Assembly (NCBI GenBank): GCA_035626475.1
Contig: DASPNP010000032.1
Span: forward strand, 62,001-126,000
Origin: DASPKT01 sp035626475
Lineage (GTDB): Bacteria; Pseudomonadota; Alphaproteobacteria; Azospirillales; Azospirillaceae
Direction: 5' to 3'
DNA length: 64,000 nt
In this document: positions 24,877-33,815 of the stretch, one piece after another
Layout of the letters: every line of letters starts with the position of its first letter
Position numbering within the stretch: the first letter of the stretch is position 1
Program-made: the position numbers and the translations under genes
Notes under the pieces: model-generated
Database searches by the model: none
Seen by the model: the letters and a program-made list of their open reading frames with translations, nothing else
Told to the model about the DNA's origin: nothing

Positions 24877-25911
24877 ATGGAGCAGCGCCGCCTCGGCCGC
24901 ACCGACCTGACGGTGAGCGCCGTCTGCCTGGGCACCATGACCTGGGGCTTCCAGAACAGCGAGGCCGAGGGCCATGCCCAGGCCGACCTGGCGCTGGAAC
25001 GCGGGGTCAATTTCTGGGACACCGCCGAGATGTACGCCATCCCGCCCAGCGCCGAGACGTACGGGCGTACGGAGGAGATCATCGGCAGCTGGTTCGCGTC
25101 GCGCGGCGGCCGCGACCGCATCGTGCTGGCGACCAAGATCATCGGCCGGCCCGACGGCGGGTTCGGCTGGATCCGCGAGGGCAGGAGCCGCCTGGACCGC
25201 GCCAACATCGTGCGGGCGGTGGAGGACAGCCTGCGCCGCCTGCGCACCGACTATATCGACCTCTACCAGATCCACTGGCCCGACCGCCCGGTGGCGAAGT
25301 TCGGCCGGGCGCCGAAGGGAGGCGACCCGGGCGTGCCGATCGCCGAGACGCTGGTGGCCCTGACCGACCTGGTCACGGCCGGCAAGATCCGCCACATCGG
25401 GCTTTCCAACGAGACGGCCTGGGGCACCATGGCTTGGCTGCACGCGGCGGAGAGCCTGGGGCTGCCGCGAGTCGTGTCGATCCAGAACGCCTATAACCTG
25501 CTGAACCGCACCTTCGAGCAGGATCTGGCCGAGGTGTCCTTGCGCGAGGATGTCGGGCTGCTGGCCTATTCGCCGATGGGCGGCGGCACGCTCTCGGGCA
25601 AGTACCTGAACGGCGCCCTGCCGCCGGGCAGCCGCCGCGCCATCGACCCGCGCCCGTCGCGCTACAACAAGCCGAGGGGGGCGGCCGCCACCGCCGCCTA
25701 TGTCGAGATCGCGCGGCGGCACGGGCTCGACCCGGCGCAGATGGCGCTGGCCTGGGTGCATCGCCGGCCCTTCGTCACCTCCAGCATCTTCGGCGCCACG
25801 TCTATGGAGCATCTGCGCGCGAACCTGGACGCCTACGACCTTGTTCTGTCGGAAGAGGTGCTGGCGGAGATCGAGCAGGTGCACGCCGCCAACCCCTCGC
25901 CCTGTCCCTGA
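24877..25911 (+). CDS. Aldo/keto reductase (Tas-like)
   Basis: A 344-residue NADPH-dependent oxidoreductase of the AKR barrel. The catalytic tetrad is seen as NFWDTAEMY (D, Y), LATKIIG (K) and YQIHWPD (H). The coenzyme-binding C-terminus SSIFGATSMEHLRANLDA is complete. The length and the MEQRRLGRTDLTVSAVCLG start resemble Tas/YghZ-type reductases. GGGGGAA precedes the ATG at 24877, favouring it over upstream ATGs. Substrate unknown. It is followed by thpR after 21 bases. Confidence 0.92.
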   Translation: MEQRRLGRTDLTVSAVCLGTMTWGFQNSEAEGHAQADLALERGVNFWDTAEMYAIPPSAETYGRTEEIIGSWFASRGGRDRIVLATKIIGRPDGGFGWIREGRSRLDRANIVRAVEDSLRRLRTDYIDLYQIHWPDRPVAKFGRAPKGGDPGVPIAETLVALTDLVTAGKIRHIGLSNETAWGTMAWLHAAESLGLPRVVSIQNAYNLLNRTFEQDLAEVSLREDVGLLAYSPMGGGTLSGKYLNGALPPGSRRAIDPRPSRYNKPRGAAATAAYVEIARRHGLDPAQMALAWVHRRPFVTSSIFGATSMEHLRANLDAYDLVLSEEVLAEIEQVHAANPSPCP

Positions 25912-25932
25912 TATCCTGAGGAGGCCCCGCCG

Positions 25933-26484
25933 ATGATCCGACTGTTCGTGGGGCTGCCGCTGCCGGAGGCGGTGCGCGACCGGCTGAAGACCTTGGGTGG
26001 CGGACTGCCGGGCCGCTGGGTCCCGCCCGAGAACTACCACGTCACGTTGCGCTTCATCGGCGAGGTGGACGAGGGCGTGGCGCAGGACGTGGACGGGGCG
26101 CTGGACATGGTCCGGGCCGAGCCCTTCCCCCTGACGCTGGACGGGCTTGGCACCTTCGGCAAGGGGCACATGGCCCGCACCCTCTGGGTCAAGGTCGATG
26201 CGTCGGAGGCGCTCCGCCACCTGCAGGCCAAGGTGGAGAGCGCCGTGGTGCGGGCGGGACTGCCGGCGGAGGAGCGGAAATTCACCCCCCATGTCACACT
26301 CGCCCGCTTCAACGAGGCGCCGGCCGGCAAAGTGGCGCGGCTGATCGAGGATCGGGGCCTGTTCAAGGAGGGCCCCTTCATGGCCGAGCGCTTCGTGCTG
26401 TACGAGAGCGTGCTGGGCCGCGGCGGGCCGACCTATCATGAGCAGCGCAGCTATCCGCTGGGCGGGTGGCGGCCCACCGGGTGA
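25933..26484 (+). CDS. thpR: RNA 2',3'-cyclic phosphodiesterase (LigT/ThpR)
   Basis: A 183-residue 2H phosphoesterase. The two catalytic HxTx motifs are NYHVTLRF (H36, T38) and TPHVTLAR (about 121). ThpR opens 2',3'-cyclic phosphate ends of RNA and can also ligate tRNA halves in vitro. GAGGAGG upstream is a strong ribosome site. It is probably co-transcribed with the reductase before it. Confidence 0.94.
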   Translation: MIRLFVGLPLPEAVRDRLKTLGGGLPGRWVPPENYHVTLRFIGEVDEGVAQDVDGALDMVRAEPFPLTLDGLGTFGKGHMARTLWVKVDASEALRHLQAKVESAVVRAGLPAEERKFTPHVTLARFNEAPAGKVARLIEDRGLFKEGPFMAERFVLYESVLGRGGPTYHEQRSYPLGGWRPTG

Positions 26485-26548
26485 GCGGGCTTCAAAAGAC
26501 GGGGCGTCCATGCTTCCCTTCCGGCCTGCCCGGACCATCTGACAGGAC

Positions 26549-27274
26549 ATGAGCCCCGCCATGAGCCCCACCTCCCCCGTTTATGTCGCCATCGACACGC
26601 CCGAACCGGAGGCCGCCCGCGACCTGCTGGGCTGGCTGCGCGGCACGGTCGGCGGCGCCAAGCTGGGGCTGGAGTTCTTCTGCGCCGCCGGTCCGGACGG
26701 CATACGCCGCGTCACCGACGGGCTGGACCTGCCGCTGTTCCTGGACCTGAAGTTCCACGACATCCCCAACACGGTGGCCGGAGCGGTGCGCTCGGTCGTG
26801 CCGCTGGCGCCGCGCTTCCTGACCATCCACACCTCCGGCGGCGGCGCCATGATGCGCGCGGCGGCCGAGGCCGCGGCGGAGGAGGCGGCGAGGCTGGGCG
26901 TGGAGCGGCCGCGCATCCTGGGGGTGACGGTGCTGACCAGCCTGGGCTCGGAAGACCTCGCCGCCGTCGGCCAGGACAAGATGATGGCGGACCAGGTGCG
27001 CCGCCTGGCGGCTCTGGCGCGGACGTCCGGCATCGATGGCGTGGTCTGCTCGCCCAATGAATGCGCCGTGCTGCGTGGCGATCTCGGCCCCGACTTCACC
27101 CTGATGGTGCCGGGAATCCGGCCGGCCTGGGCTGCGGCCAACGACCAGAAGCGGGTCATGACCCCGCGCGAGGCCATCGCCGCCGGCGCCACCCACCTGG
27201 TGATCGGCCGGCCCATCACCCATGCCGACGATCCGGCCGCGGCCGCCCGGCGCATCGCGGAGGAGCTGGCGTGA
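26549..27274 (+). CDS. pyrF: Orotidine 5'-phosphate decarboxylase
   Basis: A 241-residue TIM-barrel enzyme of pyrimidine synthesis (OMP to UMP). The active-site motif FLDLKFHDIPNTV holds the catalytic Asp-Lys-Asp residues, and the phosphate loop is in VPGIRP and ATHLVIGRPIT. The ATG at 26561 four codons later is an alternative start. It overlaps trpF as GTGA at 27271-27274, the common pyrF-trpF pairing in this bacterial group. Confidence 0.97.
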   Translation: MSPAMSPTSPVYVAIDTPEPEAARDLLGWLRGTVGGAKLGLEFFCAAGPDGIRRVTDGLDLPLFLDLKFHDIPNTVAGAVRSVVPLAPRFLTIHTSGGGAMMRAAAEAAAEEAARLGVERPRILGVTVLTSLGSEDLAAVGQDKMMADQVRRLAALARTSGIDGVVCSPNECAVLRGDLGPDFTLMVPGIRPAWAAANDQKRVMTPREAIAAGATHLVIGRPITHADDPAAAARRIAEELA

Positions 27275-27915
27275 CGGTCCAGGCCAAGATCTGCGGCATC
27301 AACCATCCCGATGCGATGCAGGCCGCCATCGAGGGCGGCGCGCGCTATGTGGGGCTGGTCTTCTACGAGCGCTCGCCGCGCCACGTCGCCCCACCCCTCG
27401 CCGCCCAGCTGGCCCGCATGGTGCCGACGGGAACGCGGGTTGTCGGGCTGTTCGTGGAACCGGACGACGAGTATCTCGAGCATGTCGTCAGCCAGGTGCC
27501 GCTGGACATGATCCAGCTGCACGGCGAGGAGACCCCTGCCCGCGTGGCGGAAATCCGGGCCACCTACGCCATCCCGGTCATGAAGGCGGTGAAGATCGCG
27601 GGATCGGACGATCTCGACCGCGCCGCATCCTACGCCGGCAGCTGCGACCGGTTGCTGTTCGACGCCAAACCGCCCGCCAACGTCTCGGCCCTGCCCGGCG
27701 GCAACGGCCTCAGCTTCGACTGGACCCTGCTGACCGGCCGCCGCTGGCCGCTGCCCTGGATGCTCTCGGGCGGGCTGACGCTCGGGAACCTGGAGGAGGC
27801 CGTCCGCACGTCGGGCGCCACCGCCGTGGACGTGTCCTCGGGCGTCGAGGACCGGCCGGGGCACAAGAACCCCGACCTGATCCGCGACTTCCTGGCGGTG
27901 GCGGGGCGGTTGTAG
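27271..27915 (+). CDS. trpF: Phosphoribosylanthranilate isomerase
   Basis: A 214-residue TIM barrel of tryptophan synthesis. The catalytic cysteine is in KICGIN (C8) and the catalytic aspartate in LLFDAKPP. The phosphate-binding WMLSGGLTLGNLEEAV and VDVSSGVEDRPGHKN are complete. GTG start at 27271 is supported by GGAGG at 27260-27264 and overlaps the pyrF stop. In many alphaproteobacteria trpBA follows; here a family A repeat follows instead. Confidence 0.97.
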   Translation: MTVQAKICGINHPDAMQAAIEGGARYVGLVFYERSPRHVAPPLAAQLARMVPTGTRVVGLFVEPDDEYLEHVVSQVPLDMIQLHGEETPARVAEIRATYAIPVMKAVKIAGSDDLDRAASYAGSCDRLLFDAKPPANVSALPGGNGLSFDWTLLTGRRWPLPWMLSGGLTLGNLEEAVRTSGATAVDVSSGVEDRPGHKNPDLIRDFLAVAGRL

Positions 27916-27938
27916 GGCTGCCCCACTGCATTTCTCGC

Positions 27939-28081
27939 CCGTCATCCCCGCGGAGGCGGGGACCCAGGTAATGAGCTTGCTGTCAGTTAATCGGACAGGT
28001 GCAAGGGGCGGCGTTGCACCCTTTCCTCGCCCCTCCGGTGCAAAGGGAGTGCCTGGGTTCCCGCCTCCGCGGGGATGACGG
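27939..28081. repeat. Intergenic inverted repeat, family A (copy 2)
   Basis: The arms at 27939-27968 and 28052-28081 (CCGTCATCCCCGCGGAGG and its inverse) match copy 1 at 7800 almost base for base. The core differs but also begins with an ATGAGCTTGCT-like phrase. It lies 24 bases after the trpF stop codon. Confidence 0.85.
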
Positions 28082-28106
28082 TGGTAAGCTATCGCGCGGC
28101 TATTTC

Positions 28107-28187
28107 GTAGGTCGCATGGAGCGCAGCGCAATGCGACATGCTGCGGCCGGCCATGTCGCATTGCGCCTGCGGCTGCATGCGACTTAC
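28107..28187. repeat. Inverted repeat, family D, overlapping the hemW stop
   Basis: The left arm GTAGGTCGCATGGAGCGCAG... and the right arm ...CTGCATGCGACTTAC are near-perfect inverse complements of about 35 bases around a short GC-rich loop. The right end contains the hemW stop codon (28184-28186), so the element abuts or has replaced the 3' end of that gene. Confidence 0.75.
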
Positions 28188-29353
28188 GCCAGCAGCGTCC
28201 CCAACAGCCCGTTCAGCCGCTGCCGCCCCGCGACGGTGGCGCGCAGGCGGTCGCCCACGGGCTCCAGGAAGCCGTGGCGGACCATCGTCTCGACGGCAGT
28301 GACAGCAATGACGTCACGCCAGGGCCGGCCGGCCTCCGTCTCGATGCGGGACAACGGCACGCCCTCGGCCAGGCGCAGCCCCATCATCAGCATCTCGTCG
28401 ACGCGCTGGGCCGGCTCGATCGGCTCCGGCTCCTTGGCGCCGGTACCGTGCGCGGCCACCAGGTCGAGCCAGGGCTCCGGGCCCCGGTGGGTGCGGGTGC
28501 CGACCTTGCCACTTGGCAGGGTCAGCCGGCCATGAGCGCCCGGGCCGATGCCGACATAGTCGCCATAGCGCCAGTAGACCAGGTTGTGCCGGCTTTCCTC
28601 ACCCGGGCGGGCATGGTTGGAGACCTCGTAGGCCGGCAGGCCCGCCGCTTCCAACACCTGCTGCGTGGCCTCGTAGAGGTCGCCGGCCAGCTCCTCATCG
28701 GGGATCACCAGCTCGCCGCGGGCATGCAGCGTGTGGAACTGCGTGCCCTCCTCGATGGTCAGTTGGTAGACCGACAAGTGCCCGACCGCATGGTCCAGCG
28801 CCCGGTGCAGCTCGTCGCTCCAGGCCGCAACCGTCTGGCCGGGACGGGCGTAGATCAGGTCGAAGCTGAAGCGGTCGAAGGTGGCGCGGGCCAGGGAAAC
28901 GGCCTCCAGCGCCTCCGCCACGGAATGGCGCCGTCCCAGGAACTTCAGGTCGGGGTCGTTCAGCGCCTGGATGCCCATGGACACCCGGTTCACCCCGGCG
29001 GCGCGGAAGGCCCTGAACTTGTCCGCCTCGACGCTGGTGGGATTGGCCTCCAGCGTCACCTCGGTGCCGGCGGGCAGGCCCCAGCGCTCATCGGCGCGGC
29101 GCAGGATCGCCTCGACCGTGCCCGGGTCCATCAGCGAGGGTGTGCCGCCGCCGAAGAAGACGGACGTCAGCACCCGGCCTGGCGTCTGGTCCGCGAAATG
29201 GTCCAGCTCCCGCAGCAGCGCGTCGCGCCAGCGCGCCTGGTCGGTGCGCTCGCGGACATGGCTGTTGAAGTCGCAGTAGGGGCACTTGGAGGCGCAGAAG
29301 GGCCAGTGGACGTAGAGGCCGAAGCCCCTTTGATCCTCGGTCACCGGAAGCAT
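28184..29353 (-). CDS. hemW: Heme chaperone HemW (radical SAM)
   Basis: A 389-residue radical-SAM-family protein that carries and inserts heme. The cluster motif is C20-x3-C24-x2-C27 in WPFCASKCPYCDF, and the characteristic FFGGGTPSL and GVNRVSMGIQ follow. HemW is related to the anaerobic coproporphyrinogen oxidase HemN but has the shorter N-terminus seen here. It overlaps rdgB by 13 bases. Its last codon and stop lie at the edge of a family D repeat. Confidence 0.93.
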   Translation of the reverse strand: MLPVTEDQRGFGLYVHWPFCASKCPYCDFNSHVRERTDQARWRDALLRELDHFADQTPGRVLTSVFFGGGTPSLMDPGTVEAILRRADERWGLPAGTEVTLEANPTSVEADKFRAFRAAGVNRVSMGIQALNDPDLKFLGRRHSVAEALEAVSLARATFDRFSFDLIYARPGQTVAAWSDELHRALDHAVGHLSVYQLTIEEGTQFHTLHARGELVIPDEELAGDLYEATQQVLEAAGLPAYEVSNHARPGEESRHNLVYWRYGDYVGIGPGAHGRLTLPSGKVGTRTHRGPEPWLDLVAAHGTGAKEPEPIEPAQRVDEMLMMGLRLAEGVPLSRIETEAGRPWRDVIAVTAVETMVRHGFLEPVGDRLRATVAGRQRLNGLLGTLLA

Positions 29354-29946
29354 CGCTCCACCAGCTGACGGAAGGCGAGGGCGCGGTGGCTCATGGCGTG
29401 CTTCTCCTCCGGCTCGATCTCGCCGAAGGTGCGGGTGTCGCCCAGCGGGATGAAGATCGGGTCGTAGCCGAAGCCCTTGGTGCCGCGCGGCGGGTGGACC
29501 AGGGTCCCGCGCAGCCGGCCCTCGACCGTCTCGACATGGCCGTCCGGCCAGGCGATGCAGAGCGCGCAGACGAACTCGGCGCCACGGTCGGCGTCGGGCG
29601 GCAGCTCGCGCTCCACCCGCGCCATGGCGGCGGCGAAGTCCTTCTCCGGCCCGGCCCAGCGGGCGGAATAGATGCCGGGCGCCCCGCCCAGAGCGTCCAC
29701 CGACATGCCGCTGTCGTCCGAGAGCGCCGGCAGGCCGCTGGCCCGCGCCGCCGCCAGCGCCTTCAGCTCGGCATTGCCCTTGTAGGTGGTCTCGGTCTCT
29801 TCCGGCTCGGGCAGGCCCAGCTCGCCGGCGGTGGGGAACCGGGATACATAGGCGCCCAGCAGCTCGGCGATCTCCTTCACCTTGCCTTTGTTGTGGCTGG
29901 CGATGACGAGGGTATCGCCGCTGAACTTACGAAACTGCTGGGTCAT
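29341..29946 (-). CDS. rdgB: XTP/dITP diphosphatase
   Basis: A 201-residue house-cleaning pyrophosphatase that removes dITP and XTP from the nucleotide pool. Family motifs are IASHNKGKVKEI, ALSDDSGMSVDALGGAPGIYSARWAG and GYDPIF. It sits in the conserved hemW-rdgB-rph block, here interrupted by an epimerase gene between rdgB and rph. Confidence 0.96.
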   Translation of the reverse strand: MTQQFRKFSGDTLVIASHNKGKVKEIAELLGAYVSRFPTAGELGLPEPEETETTYKGNAELKALAAARASGLPALSDDSGMSVDALGGAPGIYSARWAGPEKDFAAAMARVERELPPDADRGAEFVCALCIAWPDGHVETVEGRLRGTLVHPPRGTKGFGYDPIFIPLGDTRTFGEIEPEEKHAMSHRALAFRQLVERCFR

Positions 29947-29952
29947 GGGGCC

Positions 29953-31110
29953 TCAGGCCGTCACGGGCGCGGCGGGGGCCGGGGCGGACAGGGCCCGCCG
30001 CGCCTCGGCCAGCGCCAGGAAGATATGGTAGGGCGTGGTGCCCGGCAGATAGTCGGTCATGGGCGAGCCGTCGGCGTTCAGATGCTCAACCCAGGTGCCG
30101 TCGGGGCGCAGATAATCGCGGAACAGCGCGGCGATGGCCCGGTCCAGCTGCTCGCGCGTGCCGAACAGGCCCAGCGCCTTGATGCGCTCGCCGCCCGGCC
30201 AGATGCGGCGGGTGGTCTTGACCGGTCGGCCCTGGCGGTCGACCTCGTCCAGCACCCTATCCTCGGGCAGCAGGCAGCCCTCGGCGAAGCGGTGCAGCCC
30301 CTTGGCCGCCGCCAGCGCCTCCGGCCGGCCGAGCCTGTCCGCCGCCCAGGCCAGCAGCCAGGCCCATTCGTAATGGTGCCCGGGCTCGGCGCGGTGGCCC
30401 TCCTCGGGGTGCGGCGCCCAGTCGTCGGTGTAGTACTCGCCCAGCACGCCGTCGGCGCCGATGAAGCGCTGCGTGACCAGCTCCATCACCCGCTCGGCCC
30501 CCTGCACCCAGCGCGCGCCGCCCTCGCCCAGCGGCCCGGTCGCCTCCAGCAGGGAGAGATAGCCCTCCAGCAGGTGCATGTGCGGGTTCTGCTGGCGGAT
30601 GCCGGGCTTCGGCGTCCAGTCCTCCCCGCAGGCGACCCAGTGGCCCAGCCCGTTGGGGTGCGCCAGCGGCCCCTCGATCATGTCGGCGGTGTGGGCGGCC
30701 ACGGCGTGCACTCGCGCGTCGCCCGAAGCGCGCAGGTACCAGCCCAGCGCGAACAGGGTGAAGGCGTGGCCGTAGAAATCCTTGCTGCGGTCCACCGGCG
30801 CCGATCCGTCCGGCGTCACCGAGAACCACCAGCCGCCATGGACGGGGTCGCGGTAATGCGCCAGCACCCAGTCGAAGAGATGCGTCGCCAGCTCCAGGTC
30901 GCGCGGGTCGCGGCGCAGCAGGTAGGCGTGGCTCGCCACGTACATCTGCCGGCACTGCACCACCAGCCGCTTGAAGCCCATGGGGCGGGGCTTGAGGTCC
31001 TCGCCCAGCCGCTCATGCATGCCGCCGAACGTCGTGTCGCGCTGCGGGCCGTGGACCAGGGCCAGCAGCCGGTCGAACATCCAGGCGTCCAGGGAAGCGG
31101 GCGGCTGCAT
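29953..31110 (-). CDS. AGE-family epimerase/isomerase
   Basis: A 385-residue (alpha/alpha)6-barrel protein of the N-acylglucosamine 2-epimerase superfamily. Seen are HYRDPVHGGWWFSV, KDFYGHAFTLFALGWYL, the histidine-rich NPHMHLLEGYLSLLEAT and EPGHHYEWAWLLAW, where catalytic histidines sit. Members isomerise mannose, cellobiose, sulfoquinovose or GlcNAc; the substrate cannot be decided here. It is inserted between rdgB and rph with gaps of 6 and 3 bases, in the same direction, so it is transcribed with them. That position is unusual. Confidence 0.85.
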   Translation of the reverse strand: MQPPASLDAWMFDRLLALVHGPQRDTTFGGMHERLGEDLKPRPMGFKRLVVQCRQMYVASHAYLLRRDPRDLELATHLFDWVLAHYRDPVHGGWWFSVTPDGSAPVDRSKDFYGHAFTLFALGWYLRASGDARVHAVAAHTADMIEGPLAHPNGLGHWVACGEDWTPKPGIRQQNPHMHLLEGYLSLLEATGPLGEGGARWVQGAERVMELVTQRFIGADGVLGEYYTDDWAPHPEEGHRAEPGHHYEWAWLLAWAADRLGRPEALAAAKGLHRFAEGCLLPEDRVLDEVDRQGRPVKTTRRIWPGGERIKALGLFGTREQLDRAIAALFRDYLRPDGTWVEHLNADGSPMTDYLPGTTPYHIFLALAEARRALSAPAPAAPVTA

Positions 31111-31113
31111 GGC

Positions 31114-31833
31114 TCAGAGCCCCAGGGCGCGGTTCTGCAGGATCGTCAGCTCGGCCACGCCCTTCTGCGCCAGGCGCATCAGCTCCAGGAACTGCCCCTC
31201 CTCGAAGGGCCGCTCCTCGGCCGTGCCCTGCACCTCGACGATGCCGCCGCGGCCCGTCAGCACGAAGTTGCTGTCGGCCTGGGCGGTGCTGTCCTCGGCA
31301 TAGTCCAGGTCCAGCACGGCGCTGCCCTGGTAGATGCCGCAGGAGATGGCGGCGACGCTGTCGGTCAGAGGGATGGCCTTCATGAAGCCGACCTTCACCA
31401 GATGCTGGAAGGCCAGGTGCAGCGCCACGTAGGAGCCGGTGATGGCGGCGGTGCGTGTGCCGCCGTCGGCCTGCAGCACGTCGCAGTCGATCTTCACCTG
31501 GCACTCGCCCATGGCCTTGCGGTCGGTGACGGCGCGCAGCGCGCGGCCGATCAGGCGCTGGATCTCCTGGGTGCGGCCGGACTGCTTGCCCTTGGCCGCC
31601 TCGCGGTCGGTGCGCGAGTGGGTGGCGCGGGGCAGCATGCCGTACTCGGCCGTCACCCAGCCCTCCCCCTTGCCGCGCATGAAGGGCGGCACCTTCTCCT
31701 CGACGCTGGCGGTGCAGAGCACGTGCGTGTCGCCGAAGCGCACGAGGCAGGAGCCCTCGGCGTACTTGGCGAAGCCGGGCTCCAGGCTGACGGCGCGGAG
31801 CTGGTCGAGGGCGCGGCCGGACGGGCGGGTCAT
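31114..31833 (-). CDS. rph: Ribonuclease PH
   Basis: A 239-residue phosphorolytic 3'-5' exoribonuclease that trims tRNA precursors. The N-terminus MTRPSGRALDQLRAV, the FGDTHVLCTASVEEKVPPFMRG stretch and the conserved GGTRTAAITGSYVAL phosphate region are complete. Longer upstream frame lacks support. The divergent neighbour hrcA begins 163 bases upstream, so this gap carries both promoters. Confidence 0.96.
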   Translation of the reverse strand: MTRPSGRALDQLRAVSLEPGFAKYAEGSCLVRFGDTHVLCTASVEEKVPPFMRGKGEGWVTAEYGMLPRATHSRTDREAAKGKQSGRTQEIQRLIGRALRAVTDRKAMGECQVKIDCDVLQADGGTRTAAITGSYVALHLAFQHLVKVGFMKAIPLTDSVAAISCGIYQGSAVLDLDYAEDSTAQADSNFVLTGRGGIVEVQGTAEERPFEEGQFLELMRLAQKGVAELTILQNRALGL

Positions 31834-31919
31834 GGCGTTTCTTCTATGGTCGTATCGGTCGAAGGGTGAATACCTAATCCTCCGCCGGGGCTTAGTCCAC
31901 AGTTGGGCGCGGGGATGCA

Positions 31920-31948
31920 TTGATTGCGGACCCCGGGCCGACTAGATT
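31920..31948 (+). promoter_or_regulatory. Possible sigma-70 promoter of hrcA
   Basis: TTGATT, a 17-base spacer and TAGATT lie 48 bases upstream of the chosen hrcA start. The match is moderate. No CIRCE element (TTAGCACTC-N9-GAGTGCTAA) is present here. Confidence 0.4.
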
Positions 31949-31995
31949 CGTTGTCACACCATGCAGATTTGGCCGTGGACACGCAGAACGCGGGA

Positions 31996-33033
31996 ATGAT
32001 CACAGAGCTGAATCAGAGATCGCGGGACGTCTTCCGCCACATCGTCGAAGCCTATGTCGAGACGGGCGAGCCGGTCGGCTCGCGCACCATCTCGCGCAAG
32101 CTCGGCATGAGCCTGTCCCCCGCCACCATCCGCAACGTCATGGCGGATCTGGAGGAGGCCGGGCTGCTGATGGCGCCGCACACCTCGGCCGGCCGCCTGC
32201 CCACCGAGGCGGGCCTGCGGCTCTTCGTCCACGGCCTGCTGGAGGTCGGCGGCCTGTCGGACGAGGAGCGCATCAGCATCGACGGCCAGTGCGCCGCCGC
32301 CGGCCGCTCGGTGCCGGAGGTGCTGGAGGAGGCCTCGACCATGCTGTCGGGCCTGTCGTCGTGCGCCGGGCTGGTCTTCGCGCCGAAGACCGACCGGCCG
32401 CTGAAGCACATGGAGTTCGTCAACCTCGCCCCCGGCCGCGCGCTGGTGGTGATGGTGACGGAGGAGGGGCTGGTCGAGAACCGGGTGGTGGAGGTGCCGC
32501 TGGGCATGCCCGCCTCGGCGCTGACAATGGCCAGCAACTATCTGAACGCCCGCATCGTCGGCCGCACGCTGGAGGAGGCGCGCTCCGCCATCCAGGCGGA
32601 GGCCGAGCAGCAGCGCAGCCAGCTGGACGAACTGACCCGCAAGGTGGTGGAGGCCGGCCTCGCCACCTGGGGCGGCGCCGCCAAGGGCAACGGCGTGCTG
32701 ATCGTGCGCGGCCAGGCAAAGCTGCTGGAGGACGTCACCGCCATCTCCGACCTGGAGCGCATCCGGAGCCTGTTCGAGGCGCTGGAGGCGCGCGAGCACA
32801 TGATGCGGCTGCTGGACGCGACCGGCCGCGCCGACGGGGTGCAGATCTTCATCGGCGCCGAGAACGACCTGTTCCGCCACGCCGGCTGCTCCATGATCGT
32901 GGCGCCCTACATGAACACCAAGGAGCAGATCGTCGGCGCCGTCGGCGTCATCGGCCCGACCCGGATCAACTACGCCCGCATCATCCCGATGGTGGACTAC
33001 ACGGCGAAGGTGATCGGGCGCCTGCTGGGGTAG
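31996..33033 (+). CDS. hrcA: Heat-inducible transcription repressor HrcA
   Basis: A 345-residue repressor of chaperone operons that binds CIRCE elements, usually before groESL. The N-terminal winged helix contains GEPVGSRTISRKLGMSLSPATIRNVMADLEEAGLL, and the C-terminal part ends in the conserved VGVIGPTRINYARIIPMVDYTAKVI. ATG at 31996 gives the standard MITELNQRSRDVF start. grpE follows after 132 bases, the usual order. Confidence 0.96.
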   Translation: MITELNQRSRDVFRHIVEAYVETGEPVGSRTISRKLGMSLSPATIRNVMADLEEAGLLMAPHTSAGRLPTEAGLRLFVHGLLEVGGLSDEERISIDGQCAAAGRSVPEVLEEASTMLSGLSSCAGLVFAPKTDRPLKHMEFVNLAPGRALVVMVTEEGLVENRVVEVPLGMPASALTMASNYLNARIVGRTLEEARSAIQAEAEQQRSQLDELTRKVVEAGLATWGGAAKGNGVLIVRGQAKLLEDVTAISDLERIRSLFEALEAREHMMRLLDATGRADGVQIFIGAENDLFRHAGCSMIVAPYMNTKEQIVGAVGVIGPTRINYARIIPMVDYTAKVIGRLLG

Positions 33034-33165
33034 CGGCGGCGCCCTCCTATCCCCATCTAGACCCCGAGCGCGGGACGGCTTAGAACCTCCCGTCCCCCCG
33101 ACATGACAGCCGGCCCCCCTCGCCGCCGAGGGCAGAGGCCGGAGGAAACCAGAAGGCAGGACCCG

Positions 33166-33792
33166 ATGAGCGACACCGAGAAGAACCCGGCCGAGACCAT
33201 TCCCGAGACGGACGCCACGCAGGCCGCTCCCCAGGCGAACGGTGCTTCCAACGGCGCCGAGCAGCCGGCGGCCGGCGGCTACGATCCCGACGCCGGGATG
33301 CGCGCCACCCTGCTGGAGGCCGAGGTCGCTTCGCTGAAGGACCAGCTGATGCGCGCCATGGCGGAGACCGAGAACACCCGCCGCCGCGCCCAGAAGGAGC
33401 GCGAGGACACGGCCAAGTACGCCGTCTCCAACTTCGCCAAGGAGCTGCTGGCCGTGGCCGACAATCTCCGCCGCGCGGTGGAGGCCGTGCCGGCCGAGAC
33501 CCGCCAGGGCAACGAGCAGGTGAACAACCTGCTGATCGGCGTCGAGGCGACCGAGCGCCAGCTGGCCGCCTCCTTCGAGCGCGCCGGCATCGTCCGCATG
33601 GAGCCGCAGGGCCAGCCCTTCGACCCGAATTTCCACCAGGTCATCGCCGAGGTCGATTCCAGCCAGCCCCAGGGCAGCGTGGTCCAGGTGCTGCAGGCTG
33701 GCTACACCATCCATGGCCGCCTGCTGCGCGAGGCCATGGTCATGGTCTCCAAGGGCAACCTGCCCGCCGCCGAGGCGCCGAAGGCCGGCTGA
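33166..33792 (+). CDS. grpE: Nucleotide exchange factor GrpE
   Basis: A 208-residue cochaperone of DnaK. The first about 45 residues are acidic and disordered, then a long helix (LLEAEVASLKDQLMRAMAETENTRRRAQKERED), then the beta-wing with FDPNFHQVIAEVDS and GYTIHGRLLREAMVMVSKG. ATG at 33166 is used because the upstream part is not GrpE-like. A terminator follows directly. dnaK/dnaJ are not in the window. Confidence 0.97.
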   Translation: MSDTEKNPAETIPETDATQAAPQANGASNGAEQPAAGGYDPDAGMRATLLEAEVASLKDQLMRAMAETENTRRRAQKEREDTAKYAVSNFAKELLAVADNLRRAVEAVPAETRQGNEQVNNLLIGVEATERQLAASFERAGIVRMEPQGQPFDPNFHQVIAEVDSSQPQGSVVQVLQAGYTIHGRLLREAMVMVSKGNLPAAEAPKAG

Positions 33793-33815
33793 TCGGGCCG
33801 CGCTGCCTGACGTTC

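Noticed and set aside
24739..26571. Upstream extension of the tsaE frame to 766 residues
   Set aside because: The extension covers the reductase and thpR genes on the other strand and has no TsaE similarity; TsaE starts at 24738 or 24729.
31834..31995. CIRCE operator at hrcA
   Set aside because: No TTAGCACTC/GAGTGCTAA arms were found here or elsewhere in the window.
33034..33165. RpoH-type promoter before grpE (CCCCATCTA near 33050)
   Set aside because: A -10-like CCCCAT is present, but no CTTGAA-like -35 lies at the right distance.
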